From NCBI GenBank assembly GCA_011316305.1, contig SAUG01000021.1:434001-498000 (forward strand): 64,000 nt of DNA. The letters run 5' to 3'. The notes under the pieces were generated by a model, which was not told where the DNA came from, did no database searches, and worked only from the letters and a program-made list of their open reading frames with translations. Source of the stretch: Rusavskia elegans. Its lineage: Eukaryota > Ascomycota > Lecanoromycetes > Teloschistales > Teloschistaceae. The translations under genes were made by a program, and so were the position numbers. Shown here piece after piece: positions 50,494 to 61,700 of this stretch; within the stretch, counting starts at the first letter, position 1; every line of letters begins with the position of its first letter.

Positions 50494-50712
50494 TAAGAAC
50501 CTATATAGGAATTATTATAATAGAGATATAATTTAGTTAAATATATATTTACTAATAGAGTTAGATTACTAATTACGGGAAGTTTCTAATTATATCTAAA
50601 TAGGTTTAGCGTAGTCTTGGCGAATTCTACTTTTCCTTTACCGATCCTTTCTATAGAACTCTTCTCTATAGCTACAATCATCCACCTACATGCTGCTGCC
50701 TACATGCTTACA
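50494..50712 (+). repeat. Copia-B 3' LTR
   Basis: 219 bp. Its first two thirds are RIP-mutated (starting TAAGAACCTATATAGG), and the last 50-60 bp are intact, ending CATGCTTACA. It is the exact complement of the protection pattern in the 5' LTR. Confidence 0.95.
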
Positions 50713-50754
50713 CTAAAAGATAGGTCTTCCGAAGCGTTTAGATATAGCAGTTAT

Positions 50755-51032
50755 GGCAGACAGGGATGAATCCCTCCTAGGGTTTTGTAGCCAGGCAGGC
50801 AAAGTATACCGTTAAGGTTCCAGTGACAGTGGGGGCTGGAACTGGAGTGTCTGTACGAGTGCTCAACTGCCGGAAGAAGCGTTGCAATTGGAGGCGTCCA
50901 GTCTCATAAAGTATGGTCACCACGGCTTTGCGGCGGTGTCTTCCGGAGAGGGGGGGCTCTGTGGCAGGCAGTGATGAGTCCCTCTAGTCATACAGGCAAA
51001 GTATAGCGCTAGGGGTCCAGTGATGTCCACAC
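50755..51032 (+). repeat. Direct repeat pair of about 65 bp
   Basis: The segment 50757-50825 (GGGATGAATCCCTCCTAGGG to GGTTCCAGTGAC) recurs diverged at 50968-51030 (GTGATGAGTCCCTCTAG to GGGTCCAGTGATG). Both contain CAGGCAAAGTATA, about 205 bp apart. The origin is unknown. Confidence 0.6.
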
Positions 51033-51323
51033 ACCGTAGCTTTGGAACCAATCTTCGGAAAGCGTAAAGTACTGTTGCACGTAAACTATAGTCAAAACCA
51101 AAGCGATCCCTGGTGGTACGGTCGGCGGAAAGAGCAAGTACGAGTATATAGCATTATCGAAGCCGCAACATTTCGTTGGTCTTCTGGATACGGCACAGGA
51201 ACGTTTGTATTCACCGCTTGAATCTAGACGATTGAGCCGTGTGCTTGTGTGCTTCCCAGGACTGCAGTCTGGTGGGAGGCCAGGTAGCCTTGGGGGAGTT
51301 GATGATACGCTTTGAAGCTGCAC
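51009..51323 (-). CDS. Hypothetical protein, 104 codons, weakly supported
   Basis: An open frame in balanced DNA starting MQLQSVSSTPPRLPG. It is Pro/Ser-rich at the N-terminus, with a hydrophobic stretch TVPPGIALVLTIVYV near residues 70-85 that could be one membrane span. No family was recognised. It may be an exon of a larger gene, but no convincing splice partners were found, or chance coding in a former promoter region. It is upstream of the rhodopsin-domain gene and on the same strand. Confidence 0.25.
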   Translation of the reverse strand: MQLQSVSSTPPRLPGLPPDCSPGKHTSTRLNRLDSSGEYKRSCAVSRRPTKCCGFDNAIYSYLLFPPTVPPGIALVLTIVYVQQYFTLSEDWFQSYGVWTSLDP

Positions 51324-51415
51324 GGAAGATGTGAAATTATAGTGTAAGCAGGCGAAAGCAGCAGTCTGTTGAGCGCCAGGCTCGATCGGAGACCCGCTAA
51401 ACCCCTTTAGAACAT

Positions 51416-51463
51416 ATCACGTGATTTCTCATCAGGAAAATGAAAATGGGCCTACTATATATA
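51416..51463 (+). promoter_or_regulatory. Promoter-like stretch: palindrome plus TATA
   Basis: A perfect 10-bp palindrome ATCACGTGAT (51416-51425), containing the bHLH-type core CACGTG, lies about 30 bp before TATATATA (51456-51463). If it faces right, the gene it served has been lost or mutated beyond 51530. If it faces left, it could be an upstream element. Function is inferred only from motif and composition. Confidence 0.3.
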
Positions 51464-51603
51464 CCACATGCAGGCTTATATTTAGGGTCTTGATCCCCGG
51501 CCACCCTTCCATGTACGAAAATAAATAAAGTTAGCTCTATTCTACTATTTCTAGATAATCTTATCGAGATTTTATTTTATTAATTATTTATTTTAATCGT
51601 ATA

Positions 51604-52513
51604 TAAACTGGCCGGTTCGAATCGGATTTCCGTCGAACTATTAGATATCCGATCCGGGTTTAATCCGTTAAACGGTTAGATCGGGTTATAGATTCTAATC
51701 CGATTTAATTCGATTTATAATAATATTTAATAGTTAAATACGAAAGTAATGATAAATAATATGAAATAGTAATATATTATATTTAATAATAGTTTATATA
51801 ATAGTTATCTATAAATTTTAGTTTATATAACGATAATATATAAATAGTATTATTTTTTAATTGATTATCTATAGATATATATTTTTTTCCTAAAGTTTTT
51901 ACTTTTTTAAAATTTATTATTAACTAGCTATCGTTATACTTCCGGCTATATTTCTAGATTCTATATTAACTTTTTAATAAACTAATCGTTTCTATACTAA
52001 ATAGTAATATATTTAATATAGATAATAGTTAATTAATAATCTATAAAAAATAAATATAGTAGAAAATATATAATAATATAGTAAAATAATATATTTATTT
52101 ATAAGAAAAGTAATTATATAGCTTTGTATTATATTTTATAGAATTACTAATACTATAGATAATATAGATATATATATATTAAATAATAATATAAATAATA
52201 TTCACTATTTAATAGATAATAATAAATAATATATATTAATATTAGAATACGTTAATATTTAAAATATTTAAGATTATTAGTATATTATTAGGTAAATTTA
52301 AAAATCTATAAATAGTATAATATATAAAAAGAATTATTTTTTAATATTAGAATTATATTTTAATATATAATTTTAGCGTTTTAATAGATCGAATCTAAAT
52401 ATCCGATTCCGATCCGGGTTCGAATCGGATCGAATTATAGAAAAATTTAATCTAATTCGAATCGAGTCGGGTTAGCTAATCTAGATTCAAAATCCGATCC
52501 GACGGCCGGTCGA
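51604..52513. mobile_element. hAT-like element, family 1 ends, 910 bp
   Basis: Ends TAAACTGGCCGGTTCGAATC and CGATCCGACGGCCGGTCGA, with a perfect 8-bp target duplication ATCGTATA (51596-51603, 52514-52521). It is larger than the other family members, with an AT-rich middle that shows no transposase. Confidence 0.9.
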
Positions 52514-52521
52514 ATCGTATA

Positions 52522-54599
52522 TTATATACTAACGATATAAAATTTAAAATCGAAATTTCTATATCTTTTAATTCTATTTCTATACTATTAGATCTAAAGA
52601 AATCTAAAATACGTAATTAAAATTAGATAAATAGTACTTTTTCAACGTCGTTTACTTCGATTATAGAAAATATTTTACTATTGAAATTCGCTAGAGATAT
52701 TTTTAGAATACAGTTTATTTTATATAAACTTCGTATTTAATTCCGTATTATAGAATTTCTCTATTTCTTAATCTATCTATTTAATTTATTTATCAATATT
52801 CCAATCAATATATTTATTTAATTTAAATAATATTTAGTCTGAATCTCGTTTTAATATTTAAATTTAAATTAATTAGATTACGCGTAAGCCTATTAAATAA
52901 ATAAGTAAATAACGTCTAAAATCTAATATAATACCTTTCTACTATTTACTACTATTATATTTTTAGAATTTTAAAAAACTTTATCATTAGCTTCGACGAG
53001 CTATATATCGAGTAATAATTATTTATCGCGAAATCTTTTCTCTTCTAGTTTCTACTATCTACAAGCGCGGCTAGCGATAACGATCTATATTTTAGTAAAA
53101 AGAAAAGCTTCTAGAAAGATAATACTATCTTTTTCTATTTATAAAGGAAATAATAATTTTCGATAAATACTTTTTTTTCGATATCTATTTAGATTTTTCT
53201 GCCGCCTTTTCCGCTTCTATAGCTTTTTTATCTATCTTCTAATAGAAGTCCTGGAATTTTTTATCTTTTTCTACGTTTCTACGTACGGTCTATATATAGT
53301 ATCTTTAATCGAATTCAGTTTTATAGTTTTAATTTTTTTAAATAATTTCCGTTATCTTTTAAAATTTTATATATCGCTGCTAGAGCTAACGCTACTACTA
53401 GATAGAAAGATAATTTAGAAAAAAAAGTTTTAGAATATATATATCGAAATAAAGCGAAAGTATATAATAGCGCTAGTATATTTTAGGAATAGAATTATTT
53501 ATTAAAGAAAATTTCGCGGTAGAATTTACTTTTATCTATATTCTTTCTCTATATTTTTATTTAATCTTTTTAAAATCCTTCCGTTAAACTTTTTTTTACT
53601 ATTTTATAAAAAGATTCTATTATATTCGGCTCTTCCGCTATTATTATTTTTTTCTTTTCCGCTATTATTTTCTTTTTTTTTCTTTACTACAATCTTTTTC
53701 TTTATCTTTTATTCCGCTTTCTTTTATATAGCTAAAGTCTTTATATTCTATACGGTATTTTATCAGAAATTCCTTTCTATTAATTTAAATTAAAATGGAT
53801 TTTTTCTAGTACTATTTTCGTATCTCCGACAGCGTTTATTTATCGATTTCTTTAGCTTTTTTTTCTATTTTGGCTTAATAGTAGGCTTACGAAATAGAAA
53901 CAGGCTATAAAGACTAGAATTACGAGCCGAAAACTTTATAGAAAATTTTATTCGAAATCTAAAATCATTATCCGACTAATAAAATAATTTTAAAAATTCT
54001 ATAAAAATATTAGAATTCTGCCAGCGTATATATTTTAGTATATCGGTAGTATTATTATCTATATTATTTACTTTATCATTTTAAATCGACTACCGCGAAA
54101 TAATAGATTACTAAAGCTACTAATAGCGATAAATATTACTTTTTAAAACGATAGAACTATTAGATCTTTTTTTAAATAAATTAATCGATAGATTGATTAT
54201 ATAATGATATTGAAAGAAAATTATATTCATTAGAATATACTTTTATTCGTTTAACTATTTTTATCCTTTTTAGTAATCTTTTACCAATAACTACTTTTTA
54301 GAGAATTTCATTATAGTAAATAATAAGGATTTAGTTAAAAGATATCAGATAAAAGAAATAAATTAAAGGTATTTCGTATTTAAACGTATAATATCGAGTT
54401 ACTAGTTATATAGAGTTACGAAATTCGTTATTAGAATTATTATTTTCTTAATAACGATTTTTAAATCCTTTAAAAAATTTGTAAATAACTTTTTAATTTT
54501 ATATTATTTTATTTGTTTTTTTGATACCCGATTAACCGCCGGTTTCGTAAACAATATCTTTTAGTATTAGTACGCTAGCGTTAGATATACGATATAAAA
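52522..54599. other. AT-rich repeat DNA, unclassified
   Basis: Positions 52560-52720 resemble 2210-2345 (shared ACGTCGTTTACYTCGAT and GAAAATATTTTACTA), and 54530-54600 resemble 1860-1930 (shared GTACGCTAGCGTTAGATATA). On the minus strand around 53060-53260, a Lys/Ala/Glu-rich helical reading with few stops is visible, perhaps part of a former transposon protein. No domain was recognised. Confidence 0.45.
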
Positions 54600-55500
54600 A
54601 CTAATATTTCAGTCTAATTAATTTAAATTCAAGAACTATATAAAATTAATTCTAATCCATTCCGTAACACGTTTATTTAAAATATAATATAGCAGAATTT
54701 TCGTATATATATATATTTTATCGTCGCTTTTTTTTCGTTTTCTTTTACTAGTATCTACTATTATATTTAATATATATATTTTCCGTAATAGTCTAGGCTA
54801 TAGACTAATATATATAGAATATCTACTAATACTATAACTACGATTATCTTTTTCTAATTTAAAGAAATAGAATTTAAAACCGCCGAATTCGAGCTATTCG
54901 ATTATGTCGATCGAGTCCTCGCTAATCTATCTACTATAATAGACTTTGAATTCTAGGATCCGGTAGTTTTAAATACGATATTAAAACTTTATATTTCGAA
55001 TCCGCTAGAACTATATAGCTTTAGCGACCGTATTAGATTTCTAGTAGAAACCTTTATCCTACTAGAATTCGAGTAGAAATCTAAGCTAATAGTTAAACTA
55101 GTAGTTAAACTAGCAGTCGTCGAATATCTAGATAGGTTAATAGGCCGTCTGGATTCGGGTACGACCGTAGACGAAGACGAAGTAATAAAAATAAAGGATA
55201 AAATTATCGTCTAGTAGATAGTTTTGGAGGTTATATTAGTAGCTTATAATTATACGTATTCTAATATAATATAAGGAAATTATAGAGGAGAAATCGTAAT
55301 TAGATAAAGGATATAAGAAAATAAAAACAATTAACTACGCTGTAAACTTTAGGTAACTACTTTTAACTGCGAAAACTTTTTACTATATAAACAACAACTA
55401 TTGTTACCGTATAAAAACTACGGTGACAAGACGTATATATATAATAAATCAATTATAACCCCGGACAAGAATTCTATAAAGGATTTTAATTTTATAATAG
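54600..55500 (+). repeat. Repeat family X, copy 2, with a preserved reading frame
   Basis: Matches 2651-2770 plus 13441-14500. A plus-strand frame from about 54801 to 55273 reads almost continuously. The few stops are TAA/TAG explainable from Gln or Trp. Segments include F-D-Y-V-D-R-V-L-A-N-L-S, D-R-I-R-F-L-V-E-T-F-I-L-L-E and Y-L-D-R-L-I-G-R-L-D-S-G. Copy 1 keeps the same frame with mostly transition differences. Copy 2 has a 15-bp in-frame internal duplication (VVKLA/VVKL) near 55096. Composition is acidic and Leu/Val-rich. No family was recognised; it could be a transposon gene or a multicopy host gene. Confidence 0.5.
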
Positions 55501-56201
55501 CTTTTTTTAATATAATTCGTTATTTTTAAATTTTAATATCGGTAGCTGTTTTTATTTATTTAAAAACGTACTATTTAAACGAAATCTATATATTATTAAT
55601 ATTTTTTTATTTTTTAAAATAGCGATATAACGGTTCGAATCTCTATTCCAAGAGATTTTAGATATTTTTATAGATTTATTCTATAAAAGTATTGGTTATA
55701 TTCTTTTATATCGTTTTAGAATATTTATAAAACTTTTCAAATATATTGATTTAATTGTTATTTTTTCTTTCTACGACTTTTTTATCGGCGGCGATTTTTC
55801 TATTAATATTCGTATTCTCTATATTCTCTCTAGTTTTTTAAATTACTTCAGCCTATTATTCGATTTTCTATTTATTTAAATACTGCCACGCCTGCGAATA
55901 TATATTACGTTTAATATAGAATTTATCAATTTACTATACAATTTCCAAAAATATAATATATACGATTTTTATAATATCGAAATCTATATTAGTAATAATT
56001 ATCCGAAAATTAGAAATATCGCGCGTATAAAAAAATCTTCTATAGCTTTCGAAAATCTATTTAAATTTCATTAAAAATTTATAAAAAAAAAAGATATATC
56101 CGTGGATAAAATAAAATATTTATATATTAATTCTATAATTATAAAAAAGTATTGGTCGTATCTATTTATTTTATAGATAGAATCTATATAGAAGATCTTT
56201 T
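55501..56201. other. AT-rich DNA without recognisable genes
   Basis: Mutated sequence between family X and the Copia-A fragment. A B-box-like GGTTCGAATCTC occurs near 55632, without an A box or stems. Nothing else could be assigned. Confidence 0.5.
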
Positions 56202-57428
56202 TATTACGTTTATAATTCCATAGAAGTATTCTGAAAAATTGGTTAGCTAAACGAAACTAATTATCTGTATCCGTCTATAGCTACTATAATCGACTTTTAT
56301 AATAGAAGTTTTTAGCGGACAGCTACTTATCGGTACTATCGGCTACTTTCACTATATATATAACTTTTTGTTTCTACTAAATAGCTGTTTTATTAGCCGT
56401 TAATATAATTATTAAATACCTCTAGTTATTTTCTTTTAAATTACCTCTATAACGAAGATAATTCGTAATATTATAACTATATCTTTATAGCTATATAGAA
56501 TTAGTTACGATAATTTATAATAGATTTTCTTTACTATTTAGTAGTTCGTATTATATCTATTACTAAAGCTAGATCTATATATAATATCTTCTAATCTAAA
56601 AAAACGTTATATTTTAATAGTTTACTATATCGGTCTTATTATCCTACTTTATAGATCGAAGCGATACTATTAAAATAGTAGCGTCTACTATTTATATTAG
56701 AGATAAATAAATCTTAAAACTGTAGTTTATTTATATAAATATCTATTTCGTATTATATATAAACTAGTTTCTTAATAATGTAATAAAAGTTCTATTTAAA
56801 ATATTATATATAGAAGAAATAGCTTTTAATTAGATATAATTCTAAATAGCAGACTATTTTAATAATCCGAAAAACTAAAGGAAAGATACAATATTATAAA
56901 TTTTCTACGTTTTTAATAATCTAATTATAGCTATAAAAGAAACCTTTGGAAATAATAATAAAAATAGAGTAATAAAAAAAACTATTAGTTCTAAAATAGT
57001 AGAAATCTATAGCTATCTACGCTATTTAGTTTAGAGTATAACTTATAAAACGGACTAGGAAAATTTAGCTTTAAAAGTCTATTTCTATAAAAAACTCTAT
57101 ATAAAAATTAGAAAAACTATAATAGTAATTAAAAAACAAGATTTACTAAAATTTCTAATTATATTTATAACTAGAATGAATATTAGATAATATAAAATAT
57201 ATTTAGATAAATAGACGTTTAGTAAAATCGGACTCGCTAAAAGATAGTCTAAAGAAAATCTAATAGGATTTAATATTACTAAAAATAGAAAAGCGCGAAC
57301 TAAAGTTTATTATTTATATAGAAAGACAAAATACTTTAAAAAAAATTATCTAATTAAAAAGATAATAGAAATAACCGCATACTATTTTAAAATAATAGAA
57401 AAATTATTCGAAAAAAAAGCTAGAAAAT
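56202..57428 (+). mobile_element. Copia-A 5' fragment (LTR plus gag start)
   Basis: LTR at 56202-56611 (410 bp), followed by internal sequence co-linear with 40247-41060, including the CCHC knuckle region at about 57303-57350. It stops at the first base of the Gypsy-3 LTR (57429), so Gypsy-3 inserted into it. The remaining part should lie beyond the window. Confidence 0.85.
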
Positions 57429-58107
57429 TGTTATAAACACAGGCGGTATGTTTTAGAAAACGCGATAGTATTTAGTATAGCGCTAGATTTTCTATTACGT
57501 CTCGATAGGCAGAGATATACGGGACGGCCTAGATATTAATATTAGATAGTATCTTAGTAATCTTAGTAAATAAATATTTAAAATACCTTTAATTTTAGTA
57601 GTTTTAGTAAATAAGTACTATAAATATCTTAATTTTAGTAGTTTTAGTAAGTAAATATTCTAAGATAAAGCTATTATAGTTATTTTAGTCTATAAGAAAT
57701 CTAAATAGTAGAAAATTTTATTTATCTATATAGATCTCGAACTCGATACTTTTATAGCTCGTATTTAATTTATTAGTTATCGCTATATACTATTCTAGTA
57801 TTTAATTAATTTATTTTTAAATTAATTTAAATAATTATCCGTTATACCTTCGTTTATAGATATACTAATAAATCTAACTAATTTTTAGAAATACCAGACC
57901 TTCTAGGTAGTTCTATAATATTTTAAATATCTTTAGGATATCTATCGTAGGTTAATATTAAATTTTTACTCTAAATAACTTTAGCTCTATAATAAAAAAA
58001 GTCCGAATCCAAAAAGAAAGAAATTTAAGTAAAAGATAATAGTAGTAATAAAGAGGTTAGTATTCCTACTATTAACTATCGTAACTATAGTATTAAAGTT
58101 AATAAAC
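57429..58107 (+). mobile_element. Gypsy-3, 5' LTR and leader only
   Basis: The LTR at 57429-57896 (468 bp) begins TGTTATAAACACAGGCGG and ends AATACCA, with canonical TG...CA ends. The leader 57897-58107 matches the start of the internal region of Gypsy-4 (58554-58790). It is cut at 58107 by Gypsy-4, and the rest presumably continues past the window. Confidence 0.85.
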
Positions 58108-58553
58108 TGTTATGAGCACGCGCGGCGTGACTTCAGGAACGTAATAGTACTTAGTACAGCACTGGAACTTCTTATTATACCTAGATAATTAAAGACTTGG
58201 TATTATTATCTTAGTTATCTTAGCGAATAAAGTACTTAAGGAAGGTTATCTTAGTTATCTTAGTAAGTAAGGTACTTAAGGAAGGTTATCTTAGTTATCT
58301 TAGCGAGTAAGGTACCTAAGGAAAGGTTATCTTAGTTATTTTAGCGAGTAAGGTACCTAAGGAAAGGAAGATTTTATTATCTATATAGATCCCGAACTCG
58401 ACGCCTTTATAACTTATATTTAATTTATTAGTTATCGCTATATATTGCTCTAGTAATTAAACTAACTTATTCTTATATTAATTTAAAGTAATTACCCGTT
58501 ATACCTCCGTTTATAGATATACTAATAAGTCTAACTAACCTTTAGAGATACTA
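58108..58553 (+). repeat. Gypsy-4 5' LTR with four 40-bp tandem repeats
   Basis: 446 bp. Positions 58206-58370 hold four near-identical units of about 40 bp with the core GGTTATCTTAGTTATCTTAG followed by CGAGTAAGGTACCTAAGGAA. The 3' LTR at 63787 has at least three units before the window ends. Confidence 0.9.
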
Positions 58554-58789
58554 GGACCCCTAGATAGCCCTATAATATTTTAAATACCTTTAGGATATCT
58601 GTCGCAGGTTAACGTAATACCTTTATTCTAAGTAACTCCAGCTCTATAGCTAAGTAACCCGAACCTAAAAGAAAAGAAATCTAGATAAAAGACAATAGTA
58701 GCGACGAGGAGGTTAGTATTCCCGCTATTTAACTATACTTATATAGTATTAAAATTAATAAACCCGATAAATACTATAGGGATTATAAT

Positions 58790-61700
58790 AAATTAGAAGA
58801 TTAGCTTATATAATTAGATATATACTTCGTATTCTATCTTATACCTAAAGAGAAGAAGACCTTCTTCGCCGTATTCTATCTTCGGGGATAAGCCTAATAC
58901 TAGATAAAACCTATCTTTCGCTAATATATAGATAATAATAAGAATAATAATAATATCTTCGCGTAATTTATAAAGTTTAAAAAAGCTATTCGAAAGGTTT
59001 TTAGAATTTCTAATAAAATTCTAACTACTAAACGCTTTATTTAGAATCTTTAGTAGAGGAACGTAGCGTCGGAATATACTATAAGGTTTAAAAAATAGTT
59101 ACTATTAATAGAATAGAATAACGATACCTTATATATAATATACCGACGTAGATTTAAAAAAAGAATAAAGGATAAATTTATACGCGATAATTAAGTATAC
59201 GAAATATTAAATAATCTAATCGAAATATCTATCGACCTCGATAATAAGCTATATAAAAGAGATATAGAAAAACGCTATAATAGAAGACTATAAAGTAATA
59301 CTAGATATTATTCGGGTAAACTATATAGAGGACAATACTATAGTAAAAGGACCGGAAAAAGCTACTACGGACCTATATCTATAGAACTAGACTCGATATA
59401 ATAGCGACGTAAAGGGAAGAACCCTAGAAATAGTAAAGAGAATAAAAATCCTAAAACGTACTATAATTATAGTAAACCAGGCTACTTTATAAAAGAGTAT
59501 CGATTAAGTAAAGTATAGTAACGATAGCTTAATACTACGCTAAAAAAAGAACCTAAAGACTAGTAAAAAATAATCTTAGAAGACGAAAACCGAAGTTCTA
59601 AATTCTAGGAAACTAATTCGGATAAAGAATTTATATTTATAAAGAATAATAAAGTACTATAAGAAGCTACAGGTAATAATACTTCGCTATAAATATTAAC
59701 CGAACCTAGTCTAGTATAGAAAAAGTTCTTCGGAAATCTCGAAGAAGAATATACTTTTAAATAGGTACTTATTCTAGAAGAAATATAGTTTACTATTATA
59801 AAAGGACTAAAAATCCCTTACCCCAAAATAATAAGCGATAAGAAACTAGTAAGGAAAGAATTTAAGAAAATCTATAAAGAATTTAAAGCTATTTATAAAA
59901 TAAATATTAATAATAAATACCTATAGAATAACTAGTAGAATTAAGAAGTAAATAATATTATCGATATATTAGAAAAAGAACTAGAAAGTAATACCTCTAA
60001 AGATAAAATTATTTCTAAACCGATATTATAAAGAATAAATATAATAATAGAAAGTTAATATATTCTATTTAGTTGGACTATATACTATAACGATAATTAT
60101 ATAATCTACGAGTTAGAAAAACAAGGAATAGGATAGTATCTATCGAAACTACGCCGACGAGCTCCGGTAACGCCTATTAAGATCGGAAGTTATAATATTT
60201 ATAGATATTCTATATATATTACGTATAATAGATATAAATACTAGAAAAAATAGTAAGAGAAAAGAAATAAAATCCTTAACTAGAATCTCTGTAGATATAT
60301 TTCGCAAGTAAACTATAAAGATAAAGAGTACGAAAAATATTAAAAATAACTCGAGAAAAGATAGAATCTCGTAGTAATAGGTATACTACGAGCGTATAAC
60401 TTTACGGCCCGGAAAAAATAACTAAATTTAGCTAGCTATATATATATATTCGAGATTAAAATAATTATTAATATTAATAACGGACTATAAAAGGTTAAAA
60501 TATTTATTAACTTAGGCGTAACCGGAAATTTTATATTAGAAGACTTAGCTAAAAGGAAAAGGTTCCTTTAATCTAAGAAAAAGAATCTATATAACTTAAT
60601 AGTTATTAATAGAAGTAAAATACTAGAAAGAGATAGGAAAGTTATAGAAAAAACGATACCGCTCTAAATAATAATTAACTAGTATTAAAAAAAACTTCAG
60701 TTTAATATTATTCGGATAGCCAGCTATAATATCGTATTTAGAATACTTTAGTTAAAAGATTATAATCTAGTAATCGACTAGGAAAAGAGAGTACTTAACT
60801 TTAAATAATATTCCTATATAGGAAGTATCTAGCCTATACCGAAGTAGCGTTTTCGGATAGATAAAAAATAAAATATAAAGCGCGAACTCGTAACTTTAAA
60901 AAAGGACGACTAAAAACTACTTAGATCCGATTTATTAGATACCGGTAAAGGTTAGCTAGATTAATAAAATAGAAATAGAAGAAAAAATTATAAACCTTTC
61001 GAGAACCCCGTACTATCTAATAAGAAATTAAAAGAAAACCTATTAGGAAGGGTTTTAGGTAAATATAAAAGCTAGATAAACTTATTTTAGAAAGAGGTAA
61101 CTATAAAAGTACTATCTAAATATTAAATATAGAATTATAAAATAAGATTTAAACCAGGTAAGTAACCTATATTTAGACTTATCTATCTATTATCTATAAC
61201 GGAGTTTAAAATACTCCGTAATTACCTAGACGAAAATATAAAAAAGAGGTTTATTAGGAAGTCCTAATTACTAGTAGGATATCCGATCCTCTTTATATCT
61301 AAAAAGGACGGAATACTCCGCTTATATATCGATTACCGGAAGCTAAATAATATTACGATTAAGAATCGATATCTACTACTAAATATTAGCGAACTCCAGG
61401 ATAGATTCTCTAGAGCAAGATACTTTACTAAATTCGACCTTCGAGGAATATATAATCTTATATAGATAAAAGCCGGAAAAGAATAGAAAACAGCTTTCCG
61501 AATACGGTATAGTTATTATGAATACACGGTAATACCGTTCGGGTTTACGAACGTCCCGGCAACGTGTCAGGACATTATATATCCAGAAAACTATCGCCAG
61601 CAGAATAGAATTACGACATCTATAACAAGGAACTACTAGCCATAGTAGCAGTACTGGAATAGTAGAAAGTATACGCCGAAGGATTACCAGAGTTAACTAT

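Larger units (their letters stand above)
45112..50712 (+). mobile_element. Copia-B, complete Ty1/copia LTR retrotransposon
   Basis: 5601 bp with 219-bp LTRs (45112-45330, 50494-50712) and a perfect 5-bp target duplication CTAAA (45107-45111, 50713-50717). It is inserted 61 bp upstream of the rhodopsin-domain start codon. The pol order is protease, integrase, reverse transcriptase, RNase H, which defines Ty1/copia. The internal region and the inward parts of the LTRs are RIP-mutated, while the outermost LTR ends are not. Confidence 0.95.
50713..51530. other. Balanced-composition island right of Copia-B
   Basis: About 820 bp of unmutated DNA, originally continuous with 44335-45111. It holds a duplicated segment, an open frame of 104 codons on the minus strand and a promoter-like stretch near its right end, described separately. 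It gives way to AT-rich DNA at about 51530. Confidence 0.6.

Noticed and set aside
55625..55660. B-box-like GGTTCGAATC near 55632
   Set aside because: No A box, no acceptor or anticodon stem nearby; a single 10-bp match is not enough for a tRNA.
58206..58370. Possible CRISPR-like array (regular 40-bp repeats)
   Set aside because: The units are directly contiguous without spacers, lie inside an LTR and recur in the other LTR.
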